From assembly GCA_034401795.1 (NCBI GenBank), contig CM067367.1, positions 51,775,384 to 51,839,383 of the forward strand: a DNA stretch of 64,000 bases. Direction: 5' to 3'. The translations under genes were made by a program, and so were the position numbers. The first letter of the stretch is position 1; each line of letters opens with the position of its first letter. The notes beneath the pieces are model-generated. The model worked only from the letters and a program-made list of their open reading frames with translations, was not told where the DNA came from and made no database searches. The DNA comes from Chaetoderma sp. LZ-2023a. Taxonomy: Eukaryota > Mollusca > Caudofoveata > Chaetodermatida > Chaetodermatidae. Shown here in pieces: positions 53,931 through 63,383 of this stretch.

Positions 53931-54030
53931 TAGGGAGGTAAGTATCAACTCTCTCGTGAAAAAAGAAATCCTAGATTTCGTTTATTTCACTTCAAGAGTA
54001 TACTTACCTCCCTAATACTTTTGATATTGC
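53931..54030. repeat. DIRS internal complementary region
   Basis: The first half (AGGGAGGTAAGTATCAACTC to CCTAGATTTCGTTT, 53932-53984) is the reverse complement of the outer left end (53646-53702). The second half (ATTTCACTTCAAGAGTATAC to TGATATTGC) is the reverse complement of the outer right end (60680-60717). It joins the two outer ends, as needed to template the circular junction in the DIRS model. Confidence 0.92.
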
Positions 54031-54565
54031 CAGAATTCGAAAGTGAATCTGGCGGGAGGGAGGCGAGGTCAAAAGACCAGCTCATCCCTATACGCTTTTC
54101 TGCGTTTAAGGCACTTAAACTTCTGAAACTGTAAGAAAAAACAGTCAGGATTTGAATAACCATCGGATAACACCACCGATGTATGAGAGATGACCGAATG
54201 TCATATGCGCTCCCCCCCCCTCCTTCCTGGGAGGAAGAGTCGACTGACCTCAATGTCCTATACGCTCTCTACGTACAAGTGCCATGTACTACAGGACAGA
54301 GACGAAAAAACTCCATTTTCGTAACTCTCAACAATGAACCACACAAATACACAAACCATCACCATATTAATAACGGGTAATCGTGACAATACAATCAACA
54401 ACGGACAACACATGAACAAGACTGACCTTGTTGAAAACGGCTGCTGACATCATCTTCCCATTGGTAAAGACTGATGCAGGCCCAAAAAAGTGGGTGTTTC
54501 CATAAATTAATTGTGAAATATATAAGTAATGAGGAAAAAAACCTCCTCAAAAAATATAAACCGAG

Positions 54566-57517
54566 TTATTTTTTCAAAACCGACAAGGCGAGAGGATTAG
54601 AGGTGTCACGGAGATAATGGTCTGTAAAACTTGACTCACAGTGCCACTGAGCCACCGACATAATATCATCCACAGGGACCCCATTAAATAGGGCCGTGGA
54701 TGTCACTACGCCGCGGACACTGTGAGCCTTGGCCACGTCAACCTGCTTCCCGGTGGCGGATTTATGGCAAAACTGAATGCATTCCACAATCCACCTGGAA
54801 ATGGTGTCCTTAGAAGCCCTGCCATGGGGTTCAATATATGACAACCATAACGCTGACTGGTCGGTGCGCCACTCCGCCGTACGTTGTTTGTACCGGCGCA
54901 GCGCCCGGACGGGACACCATGCTTTAGAATTAGGATCATATCTAGTTAAAGCAGGCAAAATAATAGGTTGACCTGGATATTTCAACGACTGATTTTTAGC
55001 CAAGAAATTAATCCTAGGTAGCAGCTTAAGGCCTTCCCCTGAAACCACAAAACGGTCATCCTCGGCTGATAAGGCATGAATTTCACTCCTACGCCTAGCC
55101 GAGGCCGCAGCAATTAAAAACACAGTCTTCAGTGTTAATAGTTTCATAGAAATGGAACTAAGTGGTTCAAAAGGAAGTGGTTCAAAAGGCTTATCACCTA
55201 GTACTTGAAGCACTAGCGATAAACTCCAAGACGGAATCACAGGTGGATTCCTTGGTCTTAGATTGCCCATGCCTTTAATTAATACATTTAATGTATTTAC
55301 TTCATCACTTCCCCTCTTAGCCAAGCAAGGAATAACAGACATTAACGCTGACTTATAACCAGCAATAGAGTTAGGCTTGAGGCTATAGGCATCATAGAGG
55401 TGACAGAGGAAATCAGCTACTACTTGAATAGATGAATCCATTGGATCAATACATCTTTTTGAGCACCATTCTGCAAATCTGTTGATTTTATAATTATATG
55501 CTCTGGAGGTTGACCCCCTCCTGGCTTTGGCCATAAACATGGCTGCTTGCTCAGAAAAGCCCTCCTTAATTCTAGATTCCTTGACAACATCCACGCAGTC
55601 AATCTGAACATTGACGGATTGTTGTGAAGGGCCTTGCCCTGGAAGATAATATCGTCCATCAGAGGCAGAGGAACCGGATTGCAGACCAGAAGGTCCAGCA
55701 GATCCGTATACCATGATCGGCTTGGCCAATCCGGGGCGATCAGAAGCACTTGGCATTCCTCTTGTCTGATTTTCTGAAGAATTTTTGGAATCAGGATTGC
55801 TGGAGGGAATGCGTATGCATACATTCTCCCCCAGCTGATAGCTAACGCATCTGTTGCGAAAGCGCTTGGATCTGGAATCGGAGAGACGTACGTCGTCATC
55901 TTCGCATTCTTCTTCGTTGCGAACAAATCGATGTTGGGTTTCCCCCAATGGTCGAACAGACGATCCGCCACACATTGATTTAGTTGCCATTCCGTGGGTA
56001 AAACACTCATCCTTCGGCTCAATGAGTCTGCTAGCAGGTTTAACCTTCCCGGAATATGAACTGCTTTCAAGGTAATCTGGTGATCCAGACACCAACAAAG
56101 CAGTTTCCATGTCATCATACAGAGACTGGGCGACTTCGTTCCGCCCTGGCGGTTTATGTAAGTCACAACTGTTGAGTTGTCTGAACGAATAAGAACAATC
56201 TTGCCCTGAACTTTCTGTAAGAAATGTTCCAGGCCCAGGACTACTGCTCTTAGCTCCAGTAGATTTATATGTTCCTTTGACTGTTCCAGATTCCAAAGCC
56301 CTGATATCGTGTACTCTTCCAGGCAAGCTCCCCAGCCCTCCATCGATGCATCTGTATACACAGTCACCTGAGGGTGGGGAGGGGTTAGCAAAACCCCCGG
56401 CAAGAGATTCTCTGTATTCAACCACCATTGCAGGTGGTGAATGAGAGGCGCCAACACTGACACATTCGAGTCCAGCGAACCTGTACTCTGGGTCCATTGT
56501 GTCATGAGAAATAACTGGATCGGCCGCCTGCGTAAGGCGGCCTGAGGAATGACTGGTTCCAATGAAACCATCAACCCCAGCATTCTCAAGTAAACCCGTG
56601 CCAGGACATGACGACTGTCGCACACTGACTGAATTAACGAGATGAGTTTCTGAACTCTCTCCTGAGTAGGATAAACATATCCTGTCTCTAGATCGAAGAA
56701 CATCCCCAGGTAAACAAACTTCTGGGATGGAGTCAGCTCTGATTTTGGGAAATTGATCATCCAGCCTAAGTCTGTGAGAGTTTTCAAAACAATCTCCAGA
56801 TTGGCCGACAAACTTTCCCGGGTGTGCGCTTTCAACAGCCAGTCGTCTATGTACGTGTGGACTGCTATGCTTCTCCTGCGGAGGTATGCTGTGATCGCAA
56901 GAACCACACGGGTGAAAACCCGAGGAGCCGTGGAAATTCCGAAGGGTAACACCCTGAATTCCCACTGTCTGCCCTGGAATGCAAATCTCAGGAAGCGACA
57001 GAAACTCCCGTGGATAGGGATGTGGAAATAAGCGTCCTTCAAATCTATCGACGCCGTCCACATCCCCCTCTCCAACCCCGCCAACACCGAGCGCACCGTT
57101 TCCATCTTGAAACTGGGCGTCTCGATGAACTTGTTCAATGGCTTGAGGTTGAGAATCGGTCTCCACCCTCCGGTGCGTTTTGTTACTAAGAACAGGGTTG
57201 AATAGAAGCCCGGACACCTTTGTGCCGGCTGAATAGCTCCTTTTTGTACGAGGGAATTTATCTCCTCCTCGATACACAACCTTTGCTCTGGCTCTCTCGG
57301 AATGGGAGTCCAGACTGGCACTAGAGACAGTCGCGACGGCGGGCCTGTCATCCACTCTGGATGATACCCGACGGAAAGCCATCGCAAGACTAAACGGTCC
57401 TGAGTTAACCGTTCCCACTCTTGCATGTGGTCGGCTAGCCGGCCTCCCACCGGTCCACCTAGGGACCGCGGTGGACACAAGGCATGCAAGAGCGGCACTG
57501 TCTCCGTTGCCATACAC
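54566..57517 (-). CDS. DIRS tyrosine recombinase frame
   Basis: 983-codon open frame. The functional part is the last 330 or so residues: an N-terminal SAM-like DNA-binding helix bundle (RAYNYKINRFAEWCSKRCID, VVADFLCHLYDAYSLKPNSI) and the catalytic domain with Arg in AARRRSEIHAL-type sequence (about 55090), His-x-x-Arg in AHSVRG (54711-54729) and Tyr in DHYLRD (54605-54622). It integrates the circular DNA copy. The first about 640 codons run through the RT region in another frame and look like a shadow (Ser/Gly/Arg-rich), but the frame has no stop. The real start is probably inside or just after the RT frame, near 55570, with expression coupled to the RT. Confidence 0.88.
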   Translation of the reverse strand: MYGNGDSAALACLVSTAVPRWTGGRPASRPHARVGTVNSGPFSLAMAFRRVSSRVDDRPAVATVSSASLDSHSERARAKVVYRGGDKFPRTKRSYSAGTKVSGLLFNPVLSNKTHRRVETDSQPQAIEQVHRDAQFQDGNGALGVGGVGEGDVDGVDRFEGRLFPHPYPREFLSLPEICIPGQTVGIQGVTLRNFHGSSGFHPCGSCDHSIPPQEKHSSPHVHRRLAVESAHPGKFVGQSGDCFENSHRLRLDDQFPKIRADSIPEVCLPGDVLRSRDRICLSYSGESSETHLVNSVSVRQSSCPGTGLLENAGVDGFIGTSHSSGRLTQAADPVISHDTMDPEYRFAGLECVSVGASHSPPAMVVEYRESLAGGFANPSPPSGDCVYRCIDGGLGSLPGRVHDIRALESGTVKGTYKSTGAKSSSPGPGTFLTESSGQDCSYSFRQLNSCDLHKPPGRNEVAQSLYDDMETALLVSGSPDYLESSSYSGKVKPASRLIEPKDECFTHGMATKSMCGGSSVRPLGETQHRFVRNEEECEDDDVRLSDSRSKRFRNRCVSYQLGENVCIRIPSSNPDSKNSSENQTRGMPSASDRPGLAKPIMVYGSAGPSGLQSGSSASDGRYYLPGQGPSQQSVNVQIDCVDVVKESRIKEGFSEQAAMFMAKARRGSTSRAYNYKINRFAEWCSKRCIDPMDSSIQVVADFLCHLYDAYSLKPNSIAGYKSALMSVIPCLAKRGSDEVNTLNVLIKGMGNLRPRNPPVIPSWSLSLVLQVLGDKPFEPLPFEPLSSISMKLLTLKTVFLIAAASARRRSEIHALSAEDDRFVVSGEGLKLLPRINFLAKNQSLKYPGQPIILPALTRYDPNSKAWCPVRALRRYKQRTAEWRTDQSALWLSYIEPHGRASKDTISRWIVECIQFCHKSATGKQVDVAKAHSVRGVVTSTALFNGVPVDDIMSVAQWHCESSFTDHYLRDTSNPLALSVLKK

Positions 57518-57801
57518 ACCGGAGTGGTTCTTACCGCGGTAAGCGTCCTGTCAGGACCGATAACCACGCCCAGATCCTCGCGCGCCCCGCCCCGCCCCGC
57601 GCGCACCTCGGTGCGCGGGCGGCTGCCTGGCTGACGGCGCCTGAGGAACCTGCGCCCCCCTCGCTGCTGGCCGAATCGCACGCGGCCGAGGCCGACGCTG
57701 CGACGGTGGCTGGCCTCTGACTTGGCCAGCACCACCTCGAGCCTGCAGGGGACGATACGCAGGGGCCGCGGCGCGAACGTTAGCACGACGCAGCACTTCA
57801 A
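55420..57801 (-). CDS. DIRS reverse transcriptase and RNase H
   Basis: 793 codons. The first about 115 overlap gag. RT: LCIEEEINSLVQKGAIQPAQ, RPILNLKPLNKFIETPSFKM, palm Asp in SIDLKDAYFHIPIH, PFGISTAPRVFTRV, and YIDD in HTYIDDWLLKA (56840-56851). RNase H: VYTDASMEGWGACLEEYTIS (56341-56360 region), INLLELRAVVLGLEHFLQK, RSDNSTVVTYINRQGGT. A C-terminal module follows (GKPNIDLFATKKNAKMTTYV, LISWGRMYAYAFPPAIL-type), usual for DIRS elements. No stop or frameshift is seen. The start codon is uncertain; the frame begins inside gag. Confidence 0.95.
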   Translation of the reverse strand: MKCCVVLTFAPRPLRIVPCRLEVVLAKSEASHRRSVGLGRVRFGQQRGGRRFLRRRQPGSRPRTEVRAGRGGAREDLGVVIGPDRTLTAVRTTPVCMATETVPLLHALCPPRSLGGPVGGRLADHMQEWERLTQDRLVLRWLSVGYHPEWMTGPPSRLSLVPVWTPIPREPEQRLCIEEEINSLVQKGAIQPAQRCPGFYSTLFLVTKRTGGWRPILNLKPLNKFIETPSFKMETVRSVLAGLERGMWTASIDLKDAYFHIPIHGSFCRFLRFAFQGRQWEFRVLPFGISTAPRVFTRVVLAITAYLRRRSIAVHTYIDDWLLKAHTRESLSANLEIVLKTLTDLGWMINFPKSELTPSQKFVYLGMFFDLETGYVYPTQERVQKLISLIQSVCDSRHVLARVYLRMLGLMVSLEPVIPQAALRRRPIQLFLMTQWTQSTGSLDSNVSVLAPLIHHLQWWLNTENLLPGVLLTPPHPQVTVYTDASMEGWGACLEEYTISGLWNLEQSKEHINLLELRAVVLGLEHFLQKVQGKIVLIRSDNSTVVTYINRQGGTKSPSLCMMTWKLLCWCLDHQITLKAVHIPGRLNLLADSLSRRMSVLPTEWQLNQCVADRLFDHWGKPNIDLFATKKNAKMTTYVSPIPDPSAFATDALAISWGRMYAYAFPPAILIPKILQKIRQEECQVLLIAPDWPSRSWYTDLLDLLVCNPVPLPLMDDIIFQGKALHNNPSMFRLTAWMLSRNLELRRAFLSKQPCLWPKPGGGQPPEHIIIKSTDLQNGAQKDVLIQWIHLFK

Positions 57802-59488
57802 ACTGCTCGCGCAGCGCCCTCTGGTTATTCACCAGGGTGACCGTCTCCTGGAGGTGGCGACATCCCTCACCTCCAAAAAGACCAGGACCCGTCATAGGCG
57901 TACGGAGTAGCCTATTGTACAGGTCCTGAGACGGGCACAGATTGTCCAGGGCAAACGTGCGTCTTGCCCGGACACTCCTGGTCACCGCCCGAGTCATACA
58001 GTCCAGCGCCAGGTTAATACCATCCTGGATGGCTCGCTGGACCGTGACCGGGCTTGGCTGGCGCGATGCGGATGCCGTTACTACCCCCTGTAACAGCTGG
58101 GAGACGTGGGACAGAGCGGCAATCGAAGCCCTCCCACTCTCCTCCGCATCACGCAACGCGGTATTCGCCGAACGCAACGCGTTCGAGCACAAGACCCCCG
58201 TGTCAGAACGGGAGCCTGGCCGCGCATCCTCACCCAAAGCCGCGCGGTCATCCACGCTGGGCTTGGGTACCACACCGTACCGCTGGTAATCCAGGGGCAC
58301 GATGCGACAACGCCTGGCCACCTCGCGAGGGGCCTTCGCGAGACGTCCACTCGAGTTAATGGACGTCTCCGCCACCTTGAACATGTCAACGACATGCTCC
58401 GCCAGCGGCAGAGAAGGCATAGCGTTAGCAGTCGGTTTCCCAGCTAACCACGGCCTGTGGTCACGCTGGCTAGGCGACTGCTCCACGGGCAGATCAGGCC
58501 TAACGCTCACCAACCACTGGCAAGCGTCAGACCAATCCTCCTCCGTGGCTAACTGCGAGCGCTCTACAAGACGGGGACCTTCGTCTTCCTCCTGAGCGCA
58601 AGCAGTAGAGCTTGACGGCGGGTATGCTGATACACCTGGCAAGCCAGGGAAAACATGCGGGCCTGATAGCACCGGCATGACAATATCACTGGTTTGACCA
58701 GGAGCAGGCACCGTGGCAGAGCGCGGGGTATATACCGCCCCACCACGGGCCCGGCCAGCACCAGCAACACCCTCGGCAAGCCGAGGTATGCGGTACCGCT
58801 GGCCATCAGCAGCGCCCTGGGCCACCACCTGAGCCGCGGACTTTACTCCAGGGTGAGTAAAACCGTGGAAGAAGCCGCCTGTATTCCCCGCGAGGGGTGC
58901 ACAAACTTCTTCATCCATGTCCACGTCGTCAGACGGCGACCCTAGCAGGTAATCCTCATCACCCTGGTCAGAAAGATTAGACCCCGGGTCAGCAAAGAGA
59001 GCTAACCCGGGCTGACCAGGAACGGTGCCATAGGAGGTACTGGCCACCGCGGCGTGCGGATACCCCTGGACTGATAAGCAGCCCGCGGGTTCCAGCGACA
59101 ACCGTCCACGGTCCCCTATCGGCGCGGCAATAAGCCTGCTGCCAGGGTCGTGGAACGCCCCCTCTAATGGGGCCACCTCTGAATCGTCGAACAACGGAAA
59201 CGGTCTAAGGAAAACCGATCCAGAGGCGGGGATTACCTGCTCCGAAGCCGATGATGAGGACAGTAAAGGATTTGGTCCAGGAAGCATGCCACGAAGCAAC
59301 CCTGGAACCAAATCCTTTATTGTCCTCTTCATCTCTCCCAACATCTCGGTCCGGAAGGCCTCCATATCCACCGCGGACGAGACCTTCCCCTTACCCTTCC
59401 TACTTACAACCTCTCGTTTCCGCTTCTTCTTCTTCTCCTCCTCTACCACCTTGTCCGTCGCCTGTAAGCAGCACAAGAATTCGGACAT
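57551..59488 (-). CDS. DIRS gag-like protein
   Basis: Open from 59629; I prefer the start at 59488 (MSEFLCCLQATDKVVEEEKK) because the preceding 47 codons look like leader sequence. There is a Lys/Arg-rich stretch (KKKKRKREVVSRKGKGK, a probable nuclear localisation signal), an acidic and Pro/Ser-rich middle, a helical capsid-like part (ANAMPSLPLAEHVVDMFKVA to MTRAVTRSVRARRTFALDNL, about 57950-58430), and an Arg/Gly/Pro-rich RNA-binding C-terminus (RPRAIRPAARGAQ, GARGAGRGARGSGRGYRS). DIRS gag proteins are poorly conserved; the assignment rests on position and composition. Confidence 0.8.
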   Translation of the reverse strand: MSEFLCCLQATDKVVEEEKKKKRKREVVSRKGKGKVSSAVDMEAFRTEMLGEMKRTIKDLVPGLLRGMLPGPNPLLSSSSASEQVIPASGSVFLRPFPLFDDSEVAPLEGAFHDPGSRLIAAPIGDRGRLSLEPAGCLSVQGYPHAAVASTSYGTVPGQPGLALFADPGSNLSDQGDEDYLLGSPSDDVDMDEEVCAPLAGNTGGFFHGFTHPGVKSAAQVVAQGAADGQRYRIPRLAEGVAGAGRARGGAVYTPRSATVPAPGQTSDIVMPVLSGPHVFPGLPGVSAYPPSSSTACAQEEDEGPRLVERSQLATEEDWSDACQWLVSVRPDLPVEQSPSQRDHRPWLAGKPTANAMPSLPLAEHVVDMFKVAETSINSSGRLAKAPREVARRCRIVPLDYQRYGVVPKPSVDDRAALGEDARPGSRSDTGVLCSNALRSANTALRDAEESGRASIAALSHVSQLLQGVVTASASRQPSPVTVQRAIQDGINLALDCMTRAVTRSVRARRTFALDNLCPSQDLYNRLLRTPMTGPGLFGGEGCRHLQETVTLVNNQRALREQFEVLRRANVRAAAPAYRPLQARGGAGQVRGQPPSQRRPRPRAIRPAARGAQVPQAPSARQPPAHRGARGAGRGARGSGRGYRS

Positions 59489-60524
59489 TAACTCGCCCCC
59501 CCCAGTGCTTACATATGTCACAATTAACCAAGGGACCACAAGGGCTACATTGATAGCACAGATGAGGCCAGAACTTTTCATGAAGAAAACGTCCACAGGA
59601 CGCGCAACCCGGTCCCTGAAACAGGGCAAAGGACAAGGAGTATGAGCAACTAGTTAAGCTTAGAAACTCAAACCAACTCAAAGAGAAGGAAAACGATCAT
59701 AAAGATCAATATACATCAGAAACCAGCATAGCGCTTGAATTGCTGATAAATACATAGCCAGGCTGATTATGACGTCATTAATCCCGTGACAGGAAAAATT
59801 CGATCCCAACAAAACATCCAAGTGCAAGGACGAATTGTATGCTGAATGGATAAGTCGACTACACAACCATCAGATACATATAGATAACTCTTTTCTGGCA
59901 AAAATGTTAATTATCTCCCTTTGTTTGTTTACAATAATTAACATCACCACATTATCAATAACTAGATACCTGACACTTTGTATAGACAAACCATCCAACG
60001 TGACGAACCGGAGAACTCCACCATCTGCACGCCTCTTAACTCTCTCCACCTCATGGGGAAGGAATTGGATCAAGAGGGCAAAGTGAGAAGACCTTTATAC
60101 TAGGCCTCCAACTCACTGGACATAATTTTTCATTTGGTTAGATAACCTAACAGTGTTAGTAGGAAATGGAACCATGGTGGAGAGAAAACTAACTCTCTGC
60201 TGCTGTGATGTCACCACCTAGCGTCATACAGACCTGTGGACATAAACAGAAAGAGAAATTAGCCCTAGGTAGCACCGAGTTGACATAAACCAACTAACCA
60301 AGGCGCTTATCACGGTAAACGCGAGTCCCGGAAACACAATACACCGGGAAGAAAACTCGCTAATTTTACTAGAAGTCACCTGATTTAAAGGTCCTAAGTC
60401 CTCCTGTGGCGAAGTGTTCCTTCCTGCCATCCTAAATCAGATACTATCACTCCAAAATAACACCAATTAAACAGTTTAAGAGTAAGAAAAGCTTATGTTT
60501 CAAAAAGACATGTGTGTTCTCTTT
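59489..60524 (-). other. DIRS 5' leader
   Basis: Non-coding leader of about 1 kb. A fragment resembling the TGACGTCA fold-back flank lies at about 59762-59845 (ATTATGACGTCATTAATCCC, GGACGAATTGTATGCTG). Confidence 0.6.
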
Positions 60525-60717
60525 GCCAATAATCTAGCAAAGAGGAAGTGCTAGTCTGCGCATGCGCGGTGGTGGGGCTGGCATCCGCCAGACTACGCTC
60601 TGACTCCCTGCCCAGTAGGGGCACCTAACTGTTTTAAATCTGAGTGTTTATTGAGTGAAAGCCAATATTTAGCAATATCAAAAGTATTAGGGAGGTAAGT
60701 ATACTCTTGAAGTGAAA
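60525..60717 (-). repeat. DIRS inverted terminal repeat, right
   Basis: Complement of 53688-53861, with its own outer 18 bases (ATACTCTTGAAGTGAAA). Confidence 0.9.
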
Positions 60718-60725
60718 ACACACAA

Positions 60726-60760
<35 letters not shown>

Positions 60761-61047
60761 CATATATATATCTATTTACAAATATACAAAATGTACAATA
60801 TTATAACACAAGTAAAATGACTGTTAAATTAGATAATTAACATATTTGTTCATTTTCGATAGATATTACTAAAACAGTATTGCAGAATAATTACCTCGTC
60901 GAATGTCGATGTTCGAATCACCGTTCACGCATACATACGCGTAAGGTCGTACGCATTCATTCACACATACACAGCTATTTAGAAATAAACAAAATATGCA
61001 ATATTAGAACACAAGTAAAAAGGTGAAATCACATTGCCCATATATCA
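60718..61047 (-). other. LINE 3' untranslated region and (ACGC)n microsatellite
   Basis: Continues the LINE beyond its stop. An (ACGC)n tract at 60722-60760 matches the one at 53611-53642 on the other side of the DIRS element, so the insertion went into that tract. Confidence 0.7.
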
Positions 61048-62190
61048 CTATAATTTAGTAATATATTCATGTATATTTGATTTGAATGTCAGCAGAGTGG
61101 AAGACTGAGTAATCGTTTCAGGCAGAGAATTCCACAGTTGCGCTGCAGTGTATTTGAAGCCTTTTCTGCCATATTCCGTTTTAATCCTCGGAAGTTGTAG
61201 GTGATTGCATGTTTTGGAACGTAAATTTCTAGTGTGCGCCCCCCCCCCAACAGAAGTGAACATGTCTTTCATGTAACCAGGGGCCAGACCATTTCTAGAT
61301 TTATATGTCATAATACCCATTTTAATTTGCATTCTTTTAGTTAAATTTGTCCAGTTTAATGTTTCATATAGTTGTGCAGATGGTGTCCTGTAAGGCATGT
61401 CTAATATCACCCTAGCAGCCCGTTTTTGTAGTTTTTCTAAACTAGCCAATAATGTAGGTGACGAGGGGCAAAATACAAGACTACAATAATCAATGTGTGA
61501 AAGGATATACGACTTATAGAAAAGATTTCGTTGCTAAATGCTAAGATAATGTTTATTTTTCCGTAGAATATAAATCAAGGACGAAATCTTTTTACAAAGT
61601 TTGCCTATATGTTCTTTCCATGCAAGCGTATTGTCTATGTATACTCCTAAAAGTTTTGTCAGATTCCACAACATTTAAGCTTCCCCGATTTGTAGGGATT
61701 ATAACATTATTATTTACTTGTTTCAATTTATGCTTAGTTCCTAACATCATAAACTTAGTTTTGTCCGTATTTAACAACATTTTATTATTTACACACCATT
61801 CTTCTACCGACTTCATACCGTTAATTAGATTTTCTTGAATTTCAGCGACATTTGAGCTAGCAGCATGCATAGTTGTATCATCAGCATACATATCCATAAG
61901 ATTGTTGACACACATGGGTAAATCATCAACATAAAAAATGAACAGAAGTGGCCCTAAAACTGAGCCTTGTGGTACGCCTATATCGATGGGCAGTGGTTTA
62001 GAAATCTTTCCAGAAATTGAAACGTATTGTTGTCTGCCATTTAAATATGAAGAAAACTACTTTAATGTATTATAGCTGAATTTGTAAATACTTAATTTTT
62101 GTAATATGATGTCATGATTGACAAGATCAAAGGCCTTTTTAAAGTCAATCATAATAGAACCAATAAGGTTGCTATTATCTATCGAAATGA
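61048..62190 (-). pseudogene. LINE reverse transcriptase and C-terminal region
   Basis: Minus strand: SIMIDFKKAFDLVNHDIIL (about 62105-62160), GVPQGSVLGPLLFIFYVDDL (about 61925-61985), and catalytic YADDT at 61871-61889. A frameshift follows near 61600, then the C-terminal part as one 133-codon frame (61449-61048): LEKLQKRAARVILDMPYRTP, KMGIMTYKSRNGLAPGYMKD, KYTAAQLWNSLPETITQSST. This order is typical of Jockey/CR1-like LINEs. The 5' part is missing, cut at a fold-back fragment at 62188. A stop in FSSYLNGRQQ-type sequence (about 62055) also breaks it. Confidence 0.9.
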
Positions 62191-62335
62191 TAATGATGTC
62201 ATAATCAATTACAGCAGGAATGACGCGATTTAGTCCGCCTTATACGCTTAATAGTCCGAATCGTTGTACGAATTGTGTCTTTACTATTTGATAAACACTC
62301 TGTCGAATATTTTGAAACAAATTTGACTGTGTACG
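62188..62335 (+). repeat. Fold-back element fragment, copy N
   Basis: Flank ATGATGTCATAATCAATTAC, TAATAGTCCGAATCGTTGTA, then only the left arm (CTGTCGAATATTTTGAAACA). It forms the 5' limit of the LINE remnant. Confidence 0.65.
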
Positions 62336-63289
62336 CGTGTACGGTGTATAACAGTTTCATGATAATCATCTTCACTATGTAACATAGCAATAAATGCATA
62401 CTGAACGCAGAGTTATGAGCTGAGAAAATGTGTATTTAAGTAAGACAGATGAGTATTTTGACAGTGTTTTAAATCTCATGATTACCGTATCATGTGTTAT
62501 TGCAAGAGCTTTGATTGAGTATTGAAGAACCAAATCATTATTCTTTAGATTGAAAGTTAGAGTCGCAGAATACATAAATATGAAACTCTCTTATGTCTAT
62601 TCGGTGTTCAGTGAAATTCCCATAATTCTTTGCGTTTAGTGGGTGTTTCGTGTTAACCGAAACCTGCGTGCAAACCTCTACTGAATGGGTGGGAGGTTGT
62701 GGAACCTGAATGTGCTTTTGGTGGTGGTGGTGGGTGGGGAGTATAGCGATGATGGTTAGATGATAGCGTCTTACCTGCCATAGTGAGTATTGTGGTGATA
62801 TTCACTGGTGATATTTTAGAATGAATTGGGATGTTGTTGTTGATGATGTTGTTGGTGTTGTGGCAGTTGAAAGGTCTATGCTGACAATTCTGATCACGAT
62901 GTTGGTTTGTGGTTGGCATGATTCTAGTGTTAGAGATAGTAGTTATGACAGATGTCATGACTGTACTAATGTTAGCTGTATGGATTGAGGTTAAATTTCT
63001 GTATTATTTAGCGGCATCTTTGGTATCTATCAACCCAAGTATCCATCGTCATCATTGTTAAAGCAATGCTAATCTCATCTCAAATGCGATAGATTGTACG
63101 ATAGATTATAGTTTATGGATTCCATATCATTCACATCCTGTTACATTCCCTTACATGTATCATAATCATTTGCTTTGTAACATGGTGTAAACATTGAACA
63201 GTGAGCACCGTGATTTTGTTTACTCAAGCGATAGTGTATGGTGTCATGTAAGTGGCAATGCATTACATTCTTTATTATGCAAATCATCT
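62336..63289. other. No gene seen
   Basis: AT-rich DNA with a (GGT)n patch at about 62717-62737. The short minus-strand frames (62653-62958, Asn/Thr/His-rich) have no support. Confidence 0.4.
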
Positions 63290-63383
63290 TGGTGAATATT
63301 TTGGGGATAATTTGATTGGAAGTTGTCATTGCCTATGGCAGTAACGGCTTCCGGCCAAATTGGTCTCAGAATAGTCATCAGCT
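63290..63383. repeat. Family-1 fold-back copy, diverged
   Basis: Arms TGGTGAATATTTTGGGGATA and GGTCTCAGAATAGTCATCAG around TTGTCATTGCCTATGGCAGT. Confidence 0.7.

Larger units (their letters stand above)
53646..60717 (-). mobile_element. DIRS-type tyrosine-recombinase retrotransposon
   Basis: 7.07 kb, coding on the minus strand. It has inverted terminal repeats (53646-53861 and 60525-60717), an internal complementary region (53931-54030), and the gag, RT/RNase H and tyrosine-recombinase frames of DIRS elements. No target-site duplication is seen, as expected for recombinase-mediated insertion of a circular intermediate. All three frames look intact, so this is the best-preserved element in the window. 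Confidence 0.95.
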
